A stretch of DNA of 64,000 nucleotides from Luzula sylvatica (lineage: Eukaryota; Streptophyta; Magnoliopsida; Poales; Juncaceae): contig OX326961.1 in NCBI GenBank assembly GCA_946800325.1, positions 46,649,415 through 46,713,414 on the forward strand, in the 5' to 3' direction. This document shows, one piece after another, positions 12,256-24,059 of the stretch. The notes under the pieces were generated by a model, which worked only from the letters and a program-made list of their open reading frames with translations, was not told the DNA's origin and did no database searches. The stretch's first letter is position 1; each line of letters begins with the position of its first letter. Both the position numbers and the translations under genes were made by a program.

Positions 12256-14318
12256 GGTTAACCGAGTGAGTAGTGCCCGACTTTAGGTTAACTTAGTCCA
12301 CGAGGCGGCAAGTATATTTCCCGTTTCTAACCTTGTGTGAGTCGAGTTGTTCAAAGGGGAATTTCTTCCGGATCTTCAGAGGTATCAATCGGAAGGGTTG
12401 CATCATTTCAAATTCGAATTATTTTGGTTTACGAATTATTTGAATCATCGAGGTCATTCAAATCGCAGATTATTCGTTTTCGGATCGTTTCGATTTTCGA
12501 CTCGTTTGGTTTCGGGTCTTTTCGATTTTTGGGTTGATCGGTTCATAGTCGTTCGGGTATCGAGAAATTTGATTTACGAATCATTCGAATTTTTCAAATT
12601 TTATTTTTCGAATCATGCGAGTTTTGCTATACTTATGTTTCGAATTATTATCATATGGATCAATGATCATTCCAAAATTTAGTAAAATAGATAGATCATT
12701 TTAGTGACCAGGAGAATGTTCGCGCTACGCGGTGATGATGTTAATTATATTTTTCGTTGTAATACATAGTATATATAAATATGATAATATTGATACTATT
12801 ATTTCATAATATAATTATTTGAACTAATTTATTTATGATTATGCATTTTAAAATTTGTTTACATTATGATGACAAAAAAATTCATTTTGTAATCAAATTA
12901 TCACATTTATATTAATGTTATTGTATAATAAATACATATAAGGTATATCATGATTTTATAAAAAAACATAACAACAAATATTATATCACTATGTTCATAA
13001 TATTTCATATAATATAAAATTTGAAAATAATGAATCATACAATTCACGTAAGAACATATTATTAATTATATACTACTAATAATCTGTTATCCATTCAAAA
13101 TACAATAAAAATTATAAATATAAATTAATGGGAATGAATCAATGGACAAATTATTGGACAATACAAGACATTTTCAACCATTGATTAACATAACCACCCA
13201 CTAGTTCCTCCTTCAAGCATTTCCAAGCATTAATTGATAGTTGTGTTCAATTTTTTGTCTAATTTTTTGTCCATGGACCCGGCCCGTAAATTAATAGGGA
13301 AAGTAATTTAATAAATAATATAAAAAAATAGTTTAGCATAAACATAAATATAAATTATTTTATATCGTGTGATTTTTTTTTAATTTTATATTTTTAAAAA
13401 TAACATTATTATTTGATAGGCGTTTATAAATTTAAGAAATTATTTCGATGGATAAACTTTTTTTATTTCTATTATTTAAAAAAAATATATTAAATTTTTT
13501 TGATAAAAAAATTAATATTAAACTTTTTTGATTAAAAATATAAATATAGTCAACTTAGCATTATATGGTATTAGTATAGTTATAATTTTGAAAAAATAAC
13601 TATTAATATCTGAAATTCTATTATGTATATAAAATAATTAAAATTTTATTTTGTAAAATGCATTTTTTGCATTGTATTTTTTACGTAATATTTTTACAAA
13701 TTGAAATTATGAAAAATGGTCTATATAAACTATACTAATATGGTTGTCAAAATAAAGAGAAACTTAAAACGAATATATTTGATGAATTTTTAAAATTAAA
13801 ATTCAAAAAATAATACTACTATATGTTGTATGTTTATAATATTACATATTAAGTTATTAGTATTTCATATATAAACTTTTCATCTTCCGTTGCATTTACA
13901 TTTAATCATGTAATCTTATGTGAAATGATAAACGATTGAATAAAATTAGTCTAACATGAACCTAACCAATAATAATAATCCACATTATTAATATATGATG
14001 ATGTTGATTTCTAAGAATCCTTTAAACGTAGTGTAAAATAAGGAACACTTAAATGCCTACAAAAAAAATGTTACAAAAAATCAATGATTAATTAATGGTC
14101 TAAATTTTGCCACATATCATAATCTAATGGTTAAAAAAATTTAATGATGTGGCATAATGAAATTGCATAAATTTGAGTCCCAAATAAAAATGTGGATAAA
14201 TTTGGATTTTTACTGTTCATATTTAATTTGGACAATTGATTTGTATTTTGTATTCACGGCCGGTTCATACCTTAGCGACAATGAAAGCCCCAATTTTCTT
14301 TAAAATATATATATAATA
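12256..14318. other. Intergenic AT-rich region
   Basis: The first 100 bp or so hold the RH24 5' leader and promoter. Beyond about 12,700 the sequence is AT-rich with no gene-like ORF. A short GC palindrome (CGCGCTACGCG, about 12,721) stands out. Nothing else is supported. Confidence 0.55.
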
Positions 14319-15010
14319 CTAGCTTTATCCCCGCGCAATTGCGCGGGAAGTTTTTTATATAATTATTTAAATAGAATCAAAGCGCATGCGTTTGAACTAA
14401 ATTAATCTAACCATGACATATTTGCAAATATCATGATGTCAATAGATGCATAAGGTTCATAAAATTAGTCTATCACGGATATTATTTTCTAATATAATTT
14501 GTATAAATATCATTTGTTCATGTGCTTCTAAAATTGATTAATATAATCAGGACATATTCGCAAATTTTAATATGTATGTAAAATATGAAACAAAGACCAA
14601 ATGTAAAAAATGACCAAAATGTGAAATAAGAAAAAATGATCAAAATGTAAAAAAAGATCGAAAAGTAAATAAAAAGGACCAAAATGTAAATAAAAATGAT
14701 CAAAATATAAATTAAAACAAAAAGGACCAAAATGTAAATAAAAGAACCAAAATATAAATTGAAATGTAAAAAAGGACCAAAAAGTAAATAAAAAGGACCA
14801 AAATGTTAATAAAAAGGACCAAAATGTAAATTAAAAATAAAAAGGACCAAAATGTAAATAAAAAGGACCAAAATATAAATTCAAAAATGTAAAAAAGGAC
14901 CAAAAAATAAATAAAAAAGGACCAAAATATAAATAAAAAGGACCAAATGTCATTTTTTAAACTAAAAATGACCAAAATATAAATTAAAAGGACCAAAATA
15001 TAAATTAAAA
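14319..15010 (-). mobile_element. Helitron-type element, 3' end at 14319 (minus strand)
   Basis: On the minus strand the sequence ends with the hairpin CCCGCGCAATTGCGCGGG (14330-14347), a short spacer, CTAG (14322-14319) and then T. A hairpin followed by CTRR and insertion before T is the Helitron 3' signature. The next ~200 bp inside match the sequence upstream of the same hairpin at 22,451, in opposite orientation, so this is a repeated family. The 5' (TC) end was not found, so the upper limit is a guess. No Rep/helicase is present. Confidence 0.55.
14590..15010. repeat. Minisatellite of AAAAGGACCAAAATGTAAAT-like units
   Basis: About fifteen or more degenerate copies of a unit near 20 bp, built on GGACCAAAATGTAAAT, follow one another inside the Helitron-like element. 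The apparent long minus-strand ORFs here are products of this repeat, not genes. A related TTTTGGTCC / TTTTTAGCCC array precedes the other Helitron end (21,740-22,030). Confidence 0.8.
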
Positions 15011-15262
15011 AATATTTTTTTACACAAAGGTCCCTGGTGACATGGAGCTCTAGAAATGCAAGAATTCTTGTAACTTTATACATAAGATAGAATATGGCCC
15101 ATAGTTTTTCTTTTAATTTTTTCTTTACAAACTCAATTCTCTCCGACAGTGAAATTGTGAGTTCTCTCTTCAAATTCCCTGCTCAAGACTCTTCTCTGAC
15201 TCTTGCTCGGACTCGCATCTCTCCCTCTCTTGAAATTACGCTGAAGTGAAGAGAAGACACGA

Positions 15263-15265
<3 letters not shown>

Positions 15266-15320
<55 letters not shown>
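15266..15320. repeat. (CT)n microsatellite
   Basis: An uninterrupted CT run of about 54 bp, just upstream of a transposase gene fragment. Confidence 0.95.
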
Positions 15321-15321
<1 letters not shown>

Positions 15322-15329
15322 GAACATTC

Positions 15330-15735
15330 CGGCGATGAGTTAAATAATGAGGAAGATTTAGTGAATGAAAGAGTTGAAAATTCGGATAGCGGTGAAATGA
15401 ATGAAAATTTGACGTAAACAAAAATTTGATTAGTGGACCTCGGGCGCTAGCCTTGCGAACGGGTTCCTTTGGTAAGTGGTGAAGGAAACGAAAATTTGGT
15501 AAGTGGTGAAGGAAATGAAAATTTAGTGGATGATGAACTCTTGAATATTGATGATCCAGTTAATTGGGGTATTATTAGCCAAAGTTTACGAGATTTATTA
15601 GTAAAAAAAGGTTTCTTGAAAAGAGATAAAAATTATATCGTCAAATTCCCTCGCAATGGGAACGGTAGGGGGTTTTCTCATATTTATTATGTCAAAGCCC
15701 CCCTAAACTCGCCGGGCCGGCATTGTTCGTATTAA
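15330..15735 (+). pseudogene. Fragment of a ZMYM/TTF-type hAT transposase-like gene
   Basis: The reading frame at 15469-15735 contains IDDPVNWG, LRDLLVKKG and a following FPRNGNGRGFSHIYY block. These resemble the start of plant zinc finger MYM-type/TTF-domain proteins, which derive from hAT transposases. Upstream, 15330-15420 is Glu/Asn-rich and looks like the same N-terminus in a shifted frame, with a short internal duplication (VSGEGNENL twice). The rest of the gene is missing, and the MITE at 15778 lies just beyond. Assignment is from memory of the family motif, so moderate confidence. Confidence 0.5.
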
Positions 15736-15777
15736 ATATAAAGAATATTCTGATACGATATTTTGTAATGTCATTAC

Positions 15778-16782
15778 GGGCTTGTTTGTTTAGAGGGATT
15801 GTGATATATGGATAGTGAAATACATGTATTTCACTATCCATGTGAGTTGTTTGATTTGTTGTATTTTGAAATCATGTATATCAAATCTCTTGTTTGGTTC
15901 TTTGGTACAAAATTCAGGATTTGAATATTTGAATATTATAAAATATTATATTTATATTATTTTATTGTATAATATAATATTGTATTATATTATAATATTA
16001 TATTATATTATATTACTTCAATTCTTATTATATAATATAATATTATATTATAATATTATATCATAAAATAACATTATATAATTTAATATAATATTATATG
16101 AATGTCATTTAATTCTTATTATATAATATAATATAATGTAATATTATATTATATTACTTTAATTAATTTATATTATATTACTTTAATTAATTTATATTAT
16201 ATTATATTATATTATTTATATTGTTTTATATTATAGTATATATTTTTTATGTTGTTATCTGATGTTATATTATATTATATTATACTATATTATACTATAT
16301 TATATTATATTATATTATATTGTTTTATATTATTTTATATTATATTGGTTTATATTATATTACATTATATTATATTAGATTATAATATTTTATATTATAT
16401 TATATTATGTTATATTATATTATATTATATTATAATATATTATATTATGTTATATTGTTTTATATTATATTATAAATTGTTTTAAATTTTATTATATTAC
16501 ATTATAAAATAGTACATAATATATTATTATTGTTGTTTAATATAATATAATATAATTATAATATAATTATTGTTCATGAATATAATTTAAAGAAATAATA
16601 TTATAATCAAATACATGGATAGCTCTATCCATGGATTTGTAATACCGATTTTGAAGTGGGAGTACGAAGTACTGGGACAAGAAATACTATCCCATTTAAT
16701 CCCTCAAAACAAACAAGAAATTTTCGGCTTATCCCGGATATTGAAATCCTATCCTATCTAATCCCTCAAAACAAACAAGCCC
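15778..16782. mobile_element. AT-rich MITE, PIF/Harbinger-like
   Basis: Inverted ends: GGGCTTGTTTGTTT at 15778 and AAACAAACAAGCCC ending at 16782, flanked by TAC on both sides (a 3-bp duplication). Sequence just inside each end (AGAGGGATT / AATCCCTC) extends the inverted repeat. The interior is long arrays of TATTATAT-like sequence. A second copy of the end motif (AATCCCTCAAAACAAACAAG) occurs near 16,700. The ~1 kb length reflects expansion of the AT array. Confidence 0.7.
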
Positions 16783-17082
16783 TACGTGTATTCAATACTA
16801 GCGCATTCAATACTATTATACATCTATTATAGTAGTTAGTATAGTAATACTGAGTTTGAGTATAGTTCAATGTTTTTAATCCTAGTATTTGTTTTTCATT
16901 GGCTTAGAAAAATACCAATGAATTAGTGCTTAGTTATTAAATAGTATTTTTAACGTGATTATACGATTAGGCTATTAGATACATAGTCGCAATAATATAT
17001 AATATTTTTACTTTTAGTAATATATTATTCAGATAGATTTCTAGTCAGTTCGGTGTCGGGTCAATTAGATTTCATATCAATT

Positions 17083-17273
17083 ATAATTTCGGGTCGTTCG
17101 GGTCTCGGATCATTGGTGTGAGTGAATATTATGTTAGAAAGTTAGATAAAACCTAATGAATTGACATAATTTCAGGTTGTTCTGGTCTCGGATCATTGGT
17201 GTGAGTGAATATTATGTCAGAAAGTTAGATAAAACCTAATGAATTGACATAATTTCGGGTCGTTCGGGTCTCG
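17083..17273. repeat. 83-bp tandem repeat, two full copies and a partial third
   Basis: Unit starts at 17083, 17166 and 17249 each begin ATAATTTC and then GGGTCG or AGGTTG. Copies one and two agree almost fully. A short piece (TATTTTTACTTTTAG) also recurs on both sides of the array. Confidence 0.85.
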
Positions 17274-17500
17274 CAATAATATAATATTTTTACTTTTAGC
17301 GCATTCAATTACCCGCCCGTTCGGGTTGGTTACCCATTTGAAAAATAAAAATGTGTTTAGCCAAAAACCACAAAATCTAGAACAAGTGGGAAATACTACA
17401 ATAAATTCAAGGAAAGATTCACAGTTTCATAAATTAGCAAACAGAATTGAGATTCACACAAAGAAAAACGGAAAGTTAAATAAGGGGTATTGAGATTTAT

Positions 17501-20500
17501 TCATCTGGTTTTTTTCACAGAGTCGGTAGTTGAATTCTGGTCTGAAAGTATCTTCAACACGTGAACAAGTGCTCGCAGCCTGTCCCACACATTCAGTCCG
17601 TACAGCGTCTCCACGAGTGATTCCTGGAATTCAAATCCAATCTCCGAAACAGGATACTACATCAAAACAACACAACACACACAGTTAAATTAGGAGGGGT
17701 ATTCGTGATATTTTTTATTTTTTAGGGGCATACCTGAATAGGTTTCGGAATCTTGGTTCGAATGTACGGCCAAAACCTATCTACAACCACGGATTTAACA
17801 ACACAGCAAGCTCTCAGTCCTTCGACTCCGGCGAATCTACCGAATCCACTATGCTTCACTCCCCCAAACGGCAATGACTGCGAAATAATAATTACAAATA
17901 TAAAAATCATGAGAAATAAAATATTTCTTTTTGTTAATTTACCTGGCACATGTAAGAGGAAGCGAAATCGTTAATAGCTGCAACTCCGCAATGCAATTGC
18001 GCCGCAATTGCGATTGCGCGCTTTTGGTTTCCAGAGAACACGGCACATCCGAGCCCGTACTTCGAATCGTTTGCGAGTTCAACCACCTCTTCGTCCGAAC
18101 TGAATTTCATTATTGGAATTATCGGTCCAAATGTCTGCAAAGTTCAAAACAGGGGGTACTTTTAAATATTAGGCCAAATTTCATATGTACCCTTACAAAA
18201 ACCCATAATTTCACGTATAGCCCTGCAAAACGTGAAATATCATGAATACCCCTACAAAACTACTAAAATTTCATGGATGCCCTTTTTATTAGATTTCGGT
18301 TAGTTATTCGTTAAGATTATCGCTAATTTTTGTTTTCCGATTTTACTCCCTATGTAAATATGGAATAATATTTATGTTGGAAAAATCGAAAAAGCACCAA
18401 TTATCGGTAATCTTAAAGAATAGTTAACCGAAATCTAACATAAAGGACATATGTGAAGTTTTAGTAGTTTTTAGGGGTATTCATGATATTTCACGTTTTA
18501 CAGGGGGTATACGTGAAATTGTGGGATTTTGTAGGGGTATATATGAAATTTGGCCTAAATATTAAAGAAGTCGAGGGGTTTAATTGCGAAATACCTCTTC
18601 TTGCATGATTTTCATGGTATGGTCGACGTTGACCAAAACAGTAGGAGGGAAGAATTGGTCGACGGCGTCTTCTCCGAGATGGCCGAAGCTTCCTCTTCCC
18701 GCAATTTCGGCTCCGCCATCCAGAGCTTCGTTCACTAAATTCTGAAGCCTTTCTGAGTGCTCTTGCATGCATATCGCCCCCATGTCGAATCTTCCTGATA
18801 ATGGCGGGCCCTAAAATACAAAAAATAATTAAATTTTATTTTTTAAGGGTAAATATGATATTTTCAATTTTCAGAAGGGTAAATATGCAAAAATGAGTCC
18901 TTACAACAGAGATGGATTTGATGATTTTGACGACTTGAGAAACGAATTCAGAGTAAATATCTTTGTGCACGTAGAATCTCTCTGCGCCGGCGCAGTTCTG
19001 CCCACTTGACTGGAGTGCTGCTCTTATCGCAACTTGCACGACCTTCAATTCGAAGCATGGGTATTTTCGGTATTTCATAAATAGGATTAAAAAATTAAAA
19101 AAACTGAAAATTGGAAATTGTATACACTGGGTAGATCTACGTCTTCGCAGACAATAAATGCGTCTTTTCCGCCCAACTCTAGCGTTACTGGGATTAACGT
19201 CTCTGAAGCTTTCTCCATTATCTATAATTATTTTGATTATTAGGTGTATAATTTTAGAGAGAGAGAAAGAGAGGAGAGAGAGAGAGGTACCATTTTCCCT
19301 ACACCAGGGGAACCAACAAAAATAATTTTGTCGACTGAAGAAACAAGAGCCTGTCCAGTTTCAGCAAATCTGAATCCAAATAAAAAATACAAATATTGAA
19401 GTTGTCGAATACATAAATTACATCCAAAACATATAATATTTTATATTTATAAATTAATTTTATATATACCCAGTGATTATATGGACGAGATTTTCAGGGG
19501 CACCAACAGCAGCAAGAGCAGCCTGTATAATTCTGTGATAAAAACAGCCTGACCAACTTGCATGCTCAGAAACCTATTATTAATTTATTATTAAACATTT
19601 AAATCAAATAAAAAAATGGATATTTACATAAATACCCGAAATTTTAAACGTTTTGAATTGTTTACCTTGATTACAGCAGCATTTCCAGAGAATAAAGCTG
19701 CGAGCATTGGATTAAATACATTGTGAAAGGGATAATTCCATGATACAATTGCGCCAATTACTCCTAAAGGATAGAATTCCACTCTTGCCCTCTTGTGTAG
19801 CATCGATCTCCCAGATGCCCTAACATTCAAAAGTTTCAAATATTTTAGGGAAATTTCAAACATTGTTGAAAATTGCAAAAAAAAAATCCCTCTGCTCCAT
19901 TTCTCAATTACTTGTTTTGTATGACATGAATAATGCAGGGTCCTTTTGCAATTTTCGATAATGCATGGACATTTTTGTAATTTAGAGATATTGCAGGGTT
20001 TATTTCTCAATTATGATGGAAGAAATATTAAAGGGAAATTGGACCTGTATTCAGGCTTCAACCATTTCTCGCCTTCATCTAGAAGCCAAGTGATTTTCTC
20101 ACAAGTGGTCATAATTTCTCCTAACGAAGCATCCACCATTGTCTTACCCGTATCCCTAGACGATACCCTGTATAAATAAAGAAACACACAATAGACCATT
20201 TCTTATTAATTTAATAAAATATAAAAAAGGAGTTGTTAAATGATATTGTGATTATATGATCTTACTTACTCGCATATGAGTTCTTGATGCTCGATAATGT
20301 ACTTGAGCAAGATTCGCAAAAATAGGCGCCTTTGTCTGAAACTACTCTTCGCCCATATTTTCTGAGCCTTCCTTGCTTGTTCTACGTGCTCCATAACCTG
20401 TTCCGGCGCGTAACAGAACACAAATTTTGAATAAATCGAATCATGCAAAGTGAATGCGTCTTAATTATGCAAGGAAAACAAACCTCTGTAGGTGTCAAAG

Positions 20501-21076
20501 CTGGAAAATATCCAAGATATTTCATAGTGGCTGGCTCGTAACATTGTACTTTGTCTTTTTGGACCGTTTTGCCCCTTCTCGGAATCTGCAATGTGATTTG
20601 ATAATAAGAAATAAGTACACTAAACACTAATTGAACAAGCAATTATTCAATGAATGCATCGGATTAATCTAATTTTGAGCCAATTGCACGGATTGTTCAC
20701 TATCAGTATACAGTTTTAAACCGAAACTGTTGATATATAGACTTAAGACAGCTCAAATCAAATTCATGCAACTGAAAACTAAATCCTACACTTAAAAACA
20801 CACTAAAATCGCAAAACCAAACAGCATTTAGTTTTCACTTACATAAATGAAGCTGTCCTCCTTGTTCTGGCTCGCATCAACCAAAACTGCGACAAAAATT
20901 CCACAAACACTCAAAAAAAGTTAACATAAAACAAAGATCACAAAATTTTCAATCAAATCCATACCATCAGATGCATCCACTTCGATCGAAGGCACGCTAG
21001 GCGGGATGAGCATGAGAATAAAACGACACAAAGCATAAGCGATCCCAATCACGAACAATGGCCACCAGATCGCCAT
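17501..21076 (-). CDS. ALDH22A1: Aldehyde dehydrogenase family 22 (ALDH22A1)
   Basis: Fourteen exons on the minus strand: 21076-20965, 20886-20843, 20585-20484, 20397-20270, 20167-20045, 19819-19666, 19573-19470, 19369-19291, 19221-19126, 19042-18905, 18810-18595, 18134-17943, 17877-17734, 17656-17501. Spliced length is about 595 residues; Arabidopsis ALDH22A1 is near 596. The start is the Met of MAIWWPLF rather than an upstream in-frame Met, because this begins the family's N-terminal hydrophobic anchor. ALDH motifs are complete: SWNYPF, FVGS, catalytic Glu about 297 in LELGGKD, and catalytic Cys about 331 in SSGQNCAG. The family oxidises aldehydes with NAD(P)+; ALDH22 substrate is not well defined, and a secretory or ER membrane location is inferred from the anchor. 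One intron carries the foldback element at 18171-18556. Confidence 0.95.
18171..18556. mobile_element. Foldback MITE in an ALDH22A1 intron
   Basis: Nearly the whole 386 bp is one imperfect palindrome: AGGCCAAATTTCATA on the left is mirrored by TATGAAATTTGGCCT on the right, and the arms pair for about 185 bp each. AAATATT flanks both sides (18164-18170 and 18557-18563). The arms differ by scattered substitutions, so the hairpin is old. It lies within the intron between the 11th and 12th coding exons and would fold in the pre-mRNA. Fragments resembling the arm sequence appear near 10,080, 21,360 and 26,045. Confidence 0.75.
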
Positions 21077-22160
21077 TGCTAGGGTTTTAGAACTAGAATA
21101 CGAATCGGAGAAAAGTGGAATAAGAAGTAGAGTATAATTGCTTGCGTTGGAGAAGAGCAATAACTAGTAATAAAGGAGGAATAAAAGCGTAATAATGTCT
21201 TTTTAGAGGGGTTCTAATTATATTATATATATACATAAATTAACAATATACCCTTCTAAAATCTAAAATATATTAATGGTGTTTAATTTTGTAAATTTAG
21301 TTTAATTATTATAATCTTTAACTATTTTAATTTTTTAAAACAGTTTTAAAATTTCGAAGGGTAAGTATGACAATTATAGAACTTTGAAGGATGAACAAAC
21401 AAAATACCCGTTATATATATTTTACTTTATGCTTCGCTTGTCGCTTTCGGGTCTTCAGATAACAACAGTGAATCACTACTTCACTAGTGGCAAAATTTGT
21501 AATTATACAATATTTGTGGGTATTTTAATAACGTGCTGACTCGTTGTCTTTCTCGTGAAACAGTTAAGGGCCCGAGGCTTTAATTTAGGGTCAAATTTAC
21601 AGTTATACCCTTGATTTTATTTAATTACGGATTTTTGGAATGGATTATGTTTGTCTTATTCAACGTGCAATTATACATAGTCCTAAATCTAATCCTCAAC
21701 ATATGAGGAGAAGGCGATACGTGGAGGTGGAGGAAGATAAATTTGTTTTTTAGTCCCTTATGTTTTCATTTTTCAATTTTAATCTTTTTCGAGTAAATTT
21801 GTTTTTTAGCCCTTATTTTTTTATTTTTTTATTTTGATCATTTTTGGTAAATTTTCTTTTTACCCCGTTGTTTTCTCTTTTTCGATTTTGGTCCCCCTAT
21901 TTTTTCATTTTTCAATTTTGATAATTTTTGGCTAAATTTCCTTTTTAGCCCTTATATTTTCATTTTTCAATTTTGTAAATTTTTGTTTACCCCATTTTTT
22001 TTTCTTTTTCGATTTTGGTTCTTTTTTTTCTTTCCAATTTTTTTTATTTGCTCATTTCTGATGGGTATGTATGAAATTTTTTAAGTTCAAATTTATACGA
22101 TATTTCATATAATTTGTCATGTGCCCGTTGTATCTATCTGACACGTTGCGATTCTTTAAT
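21077..22160. other. ALDH22A1 upstream region and degenerate repeats
   Basis: The first few hundred bases hold the ALDH22A1 leader and promoter. From about 21,730 to 22,030 there are loose repeats of TTTTTAGCCC and TTTTTCAATTTTGGTC-like units, related to the minisatellite of the other Helitron-like copy. No gene. Confidence 0.5.
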
Positions 22161-22478
22161 GGATCCTTATTAATACATATATTGACATTAAAGATATTTG
22201 CGAATATGTCATGATTATATTAATCGAATTCGAAAGCACCCGCGCAAATGTTATTAAAACAAATTATATCAGAAAATAATATCCGTGAAAGATTAATTTC
22301 ATGAGCTTAATGCATCTATTAACATCATGATATTTGTAAATATGTCATGATTAGATTGATATTGTTGAAATACAAGCACGTCAATTCGCGCGCATGCTAA
22401 TTCTATTTAAATAAATTATATAAAAAATATGTAAAAAATAAAAATGTGGTCCCGCGCAATTGCGCGGGACGAAGCTAG
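22161..22478 (+). mobile_element. Helitron-type element, 3' end at 22478 (plus strand)
   Basis: Hairpin CCCGCGCAATTGCGCGGG at 22451-22468, then GACGAAG, CTAG (22475-22478) and T. The 250-300 bp before the hairpin match the inverse of 14,360-14,560, including AGAAAATAATATCCGTGA and CATGATATTTG blocks. The element may start upstream in the degenerate repeat, but no 5' TC end was identified. Confidence 0.6.
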
Positions 22479-23179
22479 TGGTTATTAAAAATAGCAAGTT
22501 TCGCTCAGGTGGGGGGCAGTGACAGCAAAGCATTTGTCCAATGGGCCTTAACTAATAAAACTTAATTGGGCTGAGAATATTTGAGAGATTTTAATTCCTG
22601 ATTTTGGAAGTTCTAATAATACGTAATAGCAACACTGGATTTGTACAAATTCATGATATCAGTTCTGACAATATAGTCATTTGAAATTTGATTTTTGAAA
22701 TCCGAGTTAACTGATTCACGACAATTTTGTGATTTGGAGAAAAGGATGTGCTGTTATTTTGCATACAATTCACACGAAATGTGAAGTACAAAAAAAAAAT
22801 CATGTATTTAAAGAAGGTTTTTGTCAAAATATTATTCACATTAGCGATTGTTTTAGAAAAGAAAAAAATTATCAAATGATTGATCATAACAAAAGAATTA
22901 TTATGAACAAAATGGATATCTATTCAAAATAAGATATTGGAGAAAATCGATACCAAATCAAACGCTACAAGCCTACAAGTCAACAATTGAAATCCGAGTC
23001 AATTTATTTCACAATTATTTTTCTCGAGTAGTAATATTAATAATCAGTCAATTCCCATAGCATGATTCGTCCGTCGGCCAAAGTTGTGCTCCCTGAGGGG
23101 AAATTTTGAACAGTAGACACGAAAAGTTTCGTAATACCCAAAATAAACAACATAGTTTGATAATTTCCAAAATAACACT
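22479..23179. other. Intergenic, no gene seen
   Basis: AT-rich sequence. Short ORFs here lack codon structure or family motifs. Confidence 0.5.
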
Positions 23180-23270
23180 CTCGACTTTTCAAAGGTCGAG
23201 AGGTTTAAAAATGCTCGACATTTGAAACGTCGAGCGATTGATTCTGACATTTCAAAAGTCGAGAGATTGA
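23180..23270. repeat. Cluster of CTCGAC...GTCGAG palindromes
   Basis: Three short hairpins occur about 34 bp apart: CTCGACTTTTCAAAGGTCGAG (23180), CTCGACATTTGAAACGTCGAG (23214) and a weaker GACATTTCAAAAGTCGAGA (about 23248). Confidence 0.7.
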
Positions 23271-23499
23271 TTTTAATTCAAAATATGATATATTTTCCCA
23301 AAGTGTACACGCCGAATTTTCCATTATTTAGTTATTACGTTCAATTATATTGATAATTAAGATATATAATTAAATATTCAGTAAAATTTATTCAAATTTA
23401 TGAATTCGAACAATTATTAATTATATATTAAGTTAACAGCTAACATGTACTGGTTATCATTTTAATTAAATAGACGAATCGAAATTATCCAAATTTTAT

Positions 23500-23735
23500 A
23501 TGAATACAGTGTCCGAAATCGGATATCAGATATCGAATACGAATACGGTGTCCGATATCCGATATTCGATTTCGGATAGAAATACGGTATCCGATATCCG
23601 ATTTCGGATACGAATACAGTGTTCGATATCCGATTCCGGATACGAATACTATGTCCGATATTCGATATTCGATTTCGGATACGAATACGGTGTCCGATAT
23701 CTGATATCCGATTTCGAAGACGAGTACGATGTCAA
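23500..23735. repeat. Degenerate tandem repeat of GTCCGATATCCGATTTCGGATACGAATACG-like units
   Basis: Six or so copies of a roughly 35-bp unit with ATCCGATTTCGGATACGAAT at its core. Each unit contains its own small palindrome. Similar CGGATAC words occur in both hAT-like elements of this window, so it may be a relic of the same repeat family. Confidence 0.75.
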
Positions 23736-23843
23736 AATATATAAATTGGAAATGGAAATGGACATGATAAATTGGAAATGGAAATTGACATGATAAAAAT
23801 GAAAATGGAAATGGACATTTATTTTGAAGTATATAAAAAAAAT

Positions 23844-24057
23844 GGCGGAGTTAGTAACTCCGCAAGTATTTACATTTTCCTACCCAGCTTCCATTCCATT
23901 AATCCAATTTTTAAATTTTGACTGAATTAGAAATTCTGCCAGATTATATTGTTTAATTAATTACTCGTCCATGCTTAATGATCTACTTAACAAATAATAC
24001 TTGGCGGAGTTCCAAATTCCGCCATTTTATAATTTGGCGGAGTTACCAACTCCGTCC
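23844..24057. repeat. Three GGCGGAGTT...AACTCCGCC palindromes
   Basis: Hairpins at 23844-23863, 24003-24023 and 24036-24057 share the GGCGGAGTT stem. The first and last flank a ~170-bp AT-rich stretch, which could make them the ends of a small element. No target duplication was found. Confidence 0.6.
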
Positions 24058-24059
24058 TT

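Noticed and set aside
12337..12682. Plus ORFs just upstream of RH24
   Set aside because: Phe/Ser-rich with no homology I recognise; overlapping frames are both open by chance composition.
14518..15173. Long minus-strand ORFs rich in Phe, Ile and Leu
   Set aside because: They are translations of the GGACCAAAATGTAAAT minisatellite; the repeated YILVLFIYF-like pattern is a by-product of the DNA repeat.
15815..16485. Plus-strand ORFs made of Tyr, Ile and Leu
   Set aside because: They lie in the TATTATAT arrays of the MITE and have no protein-like composition.
23500..23735. Possible CRISPR-like array
   Set aside because: Units are adjacent, degenerate and without unique spacers, and the DNA is plant nuclear.
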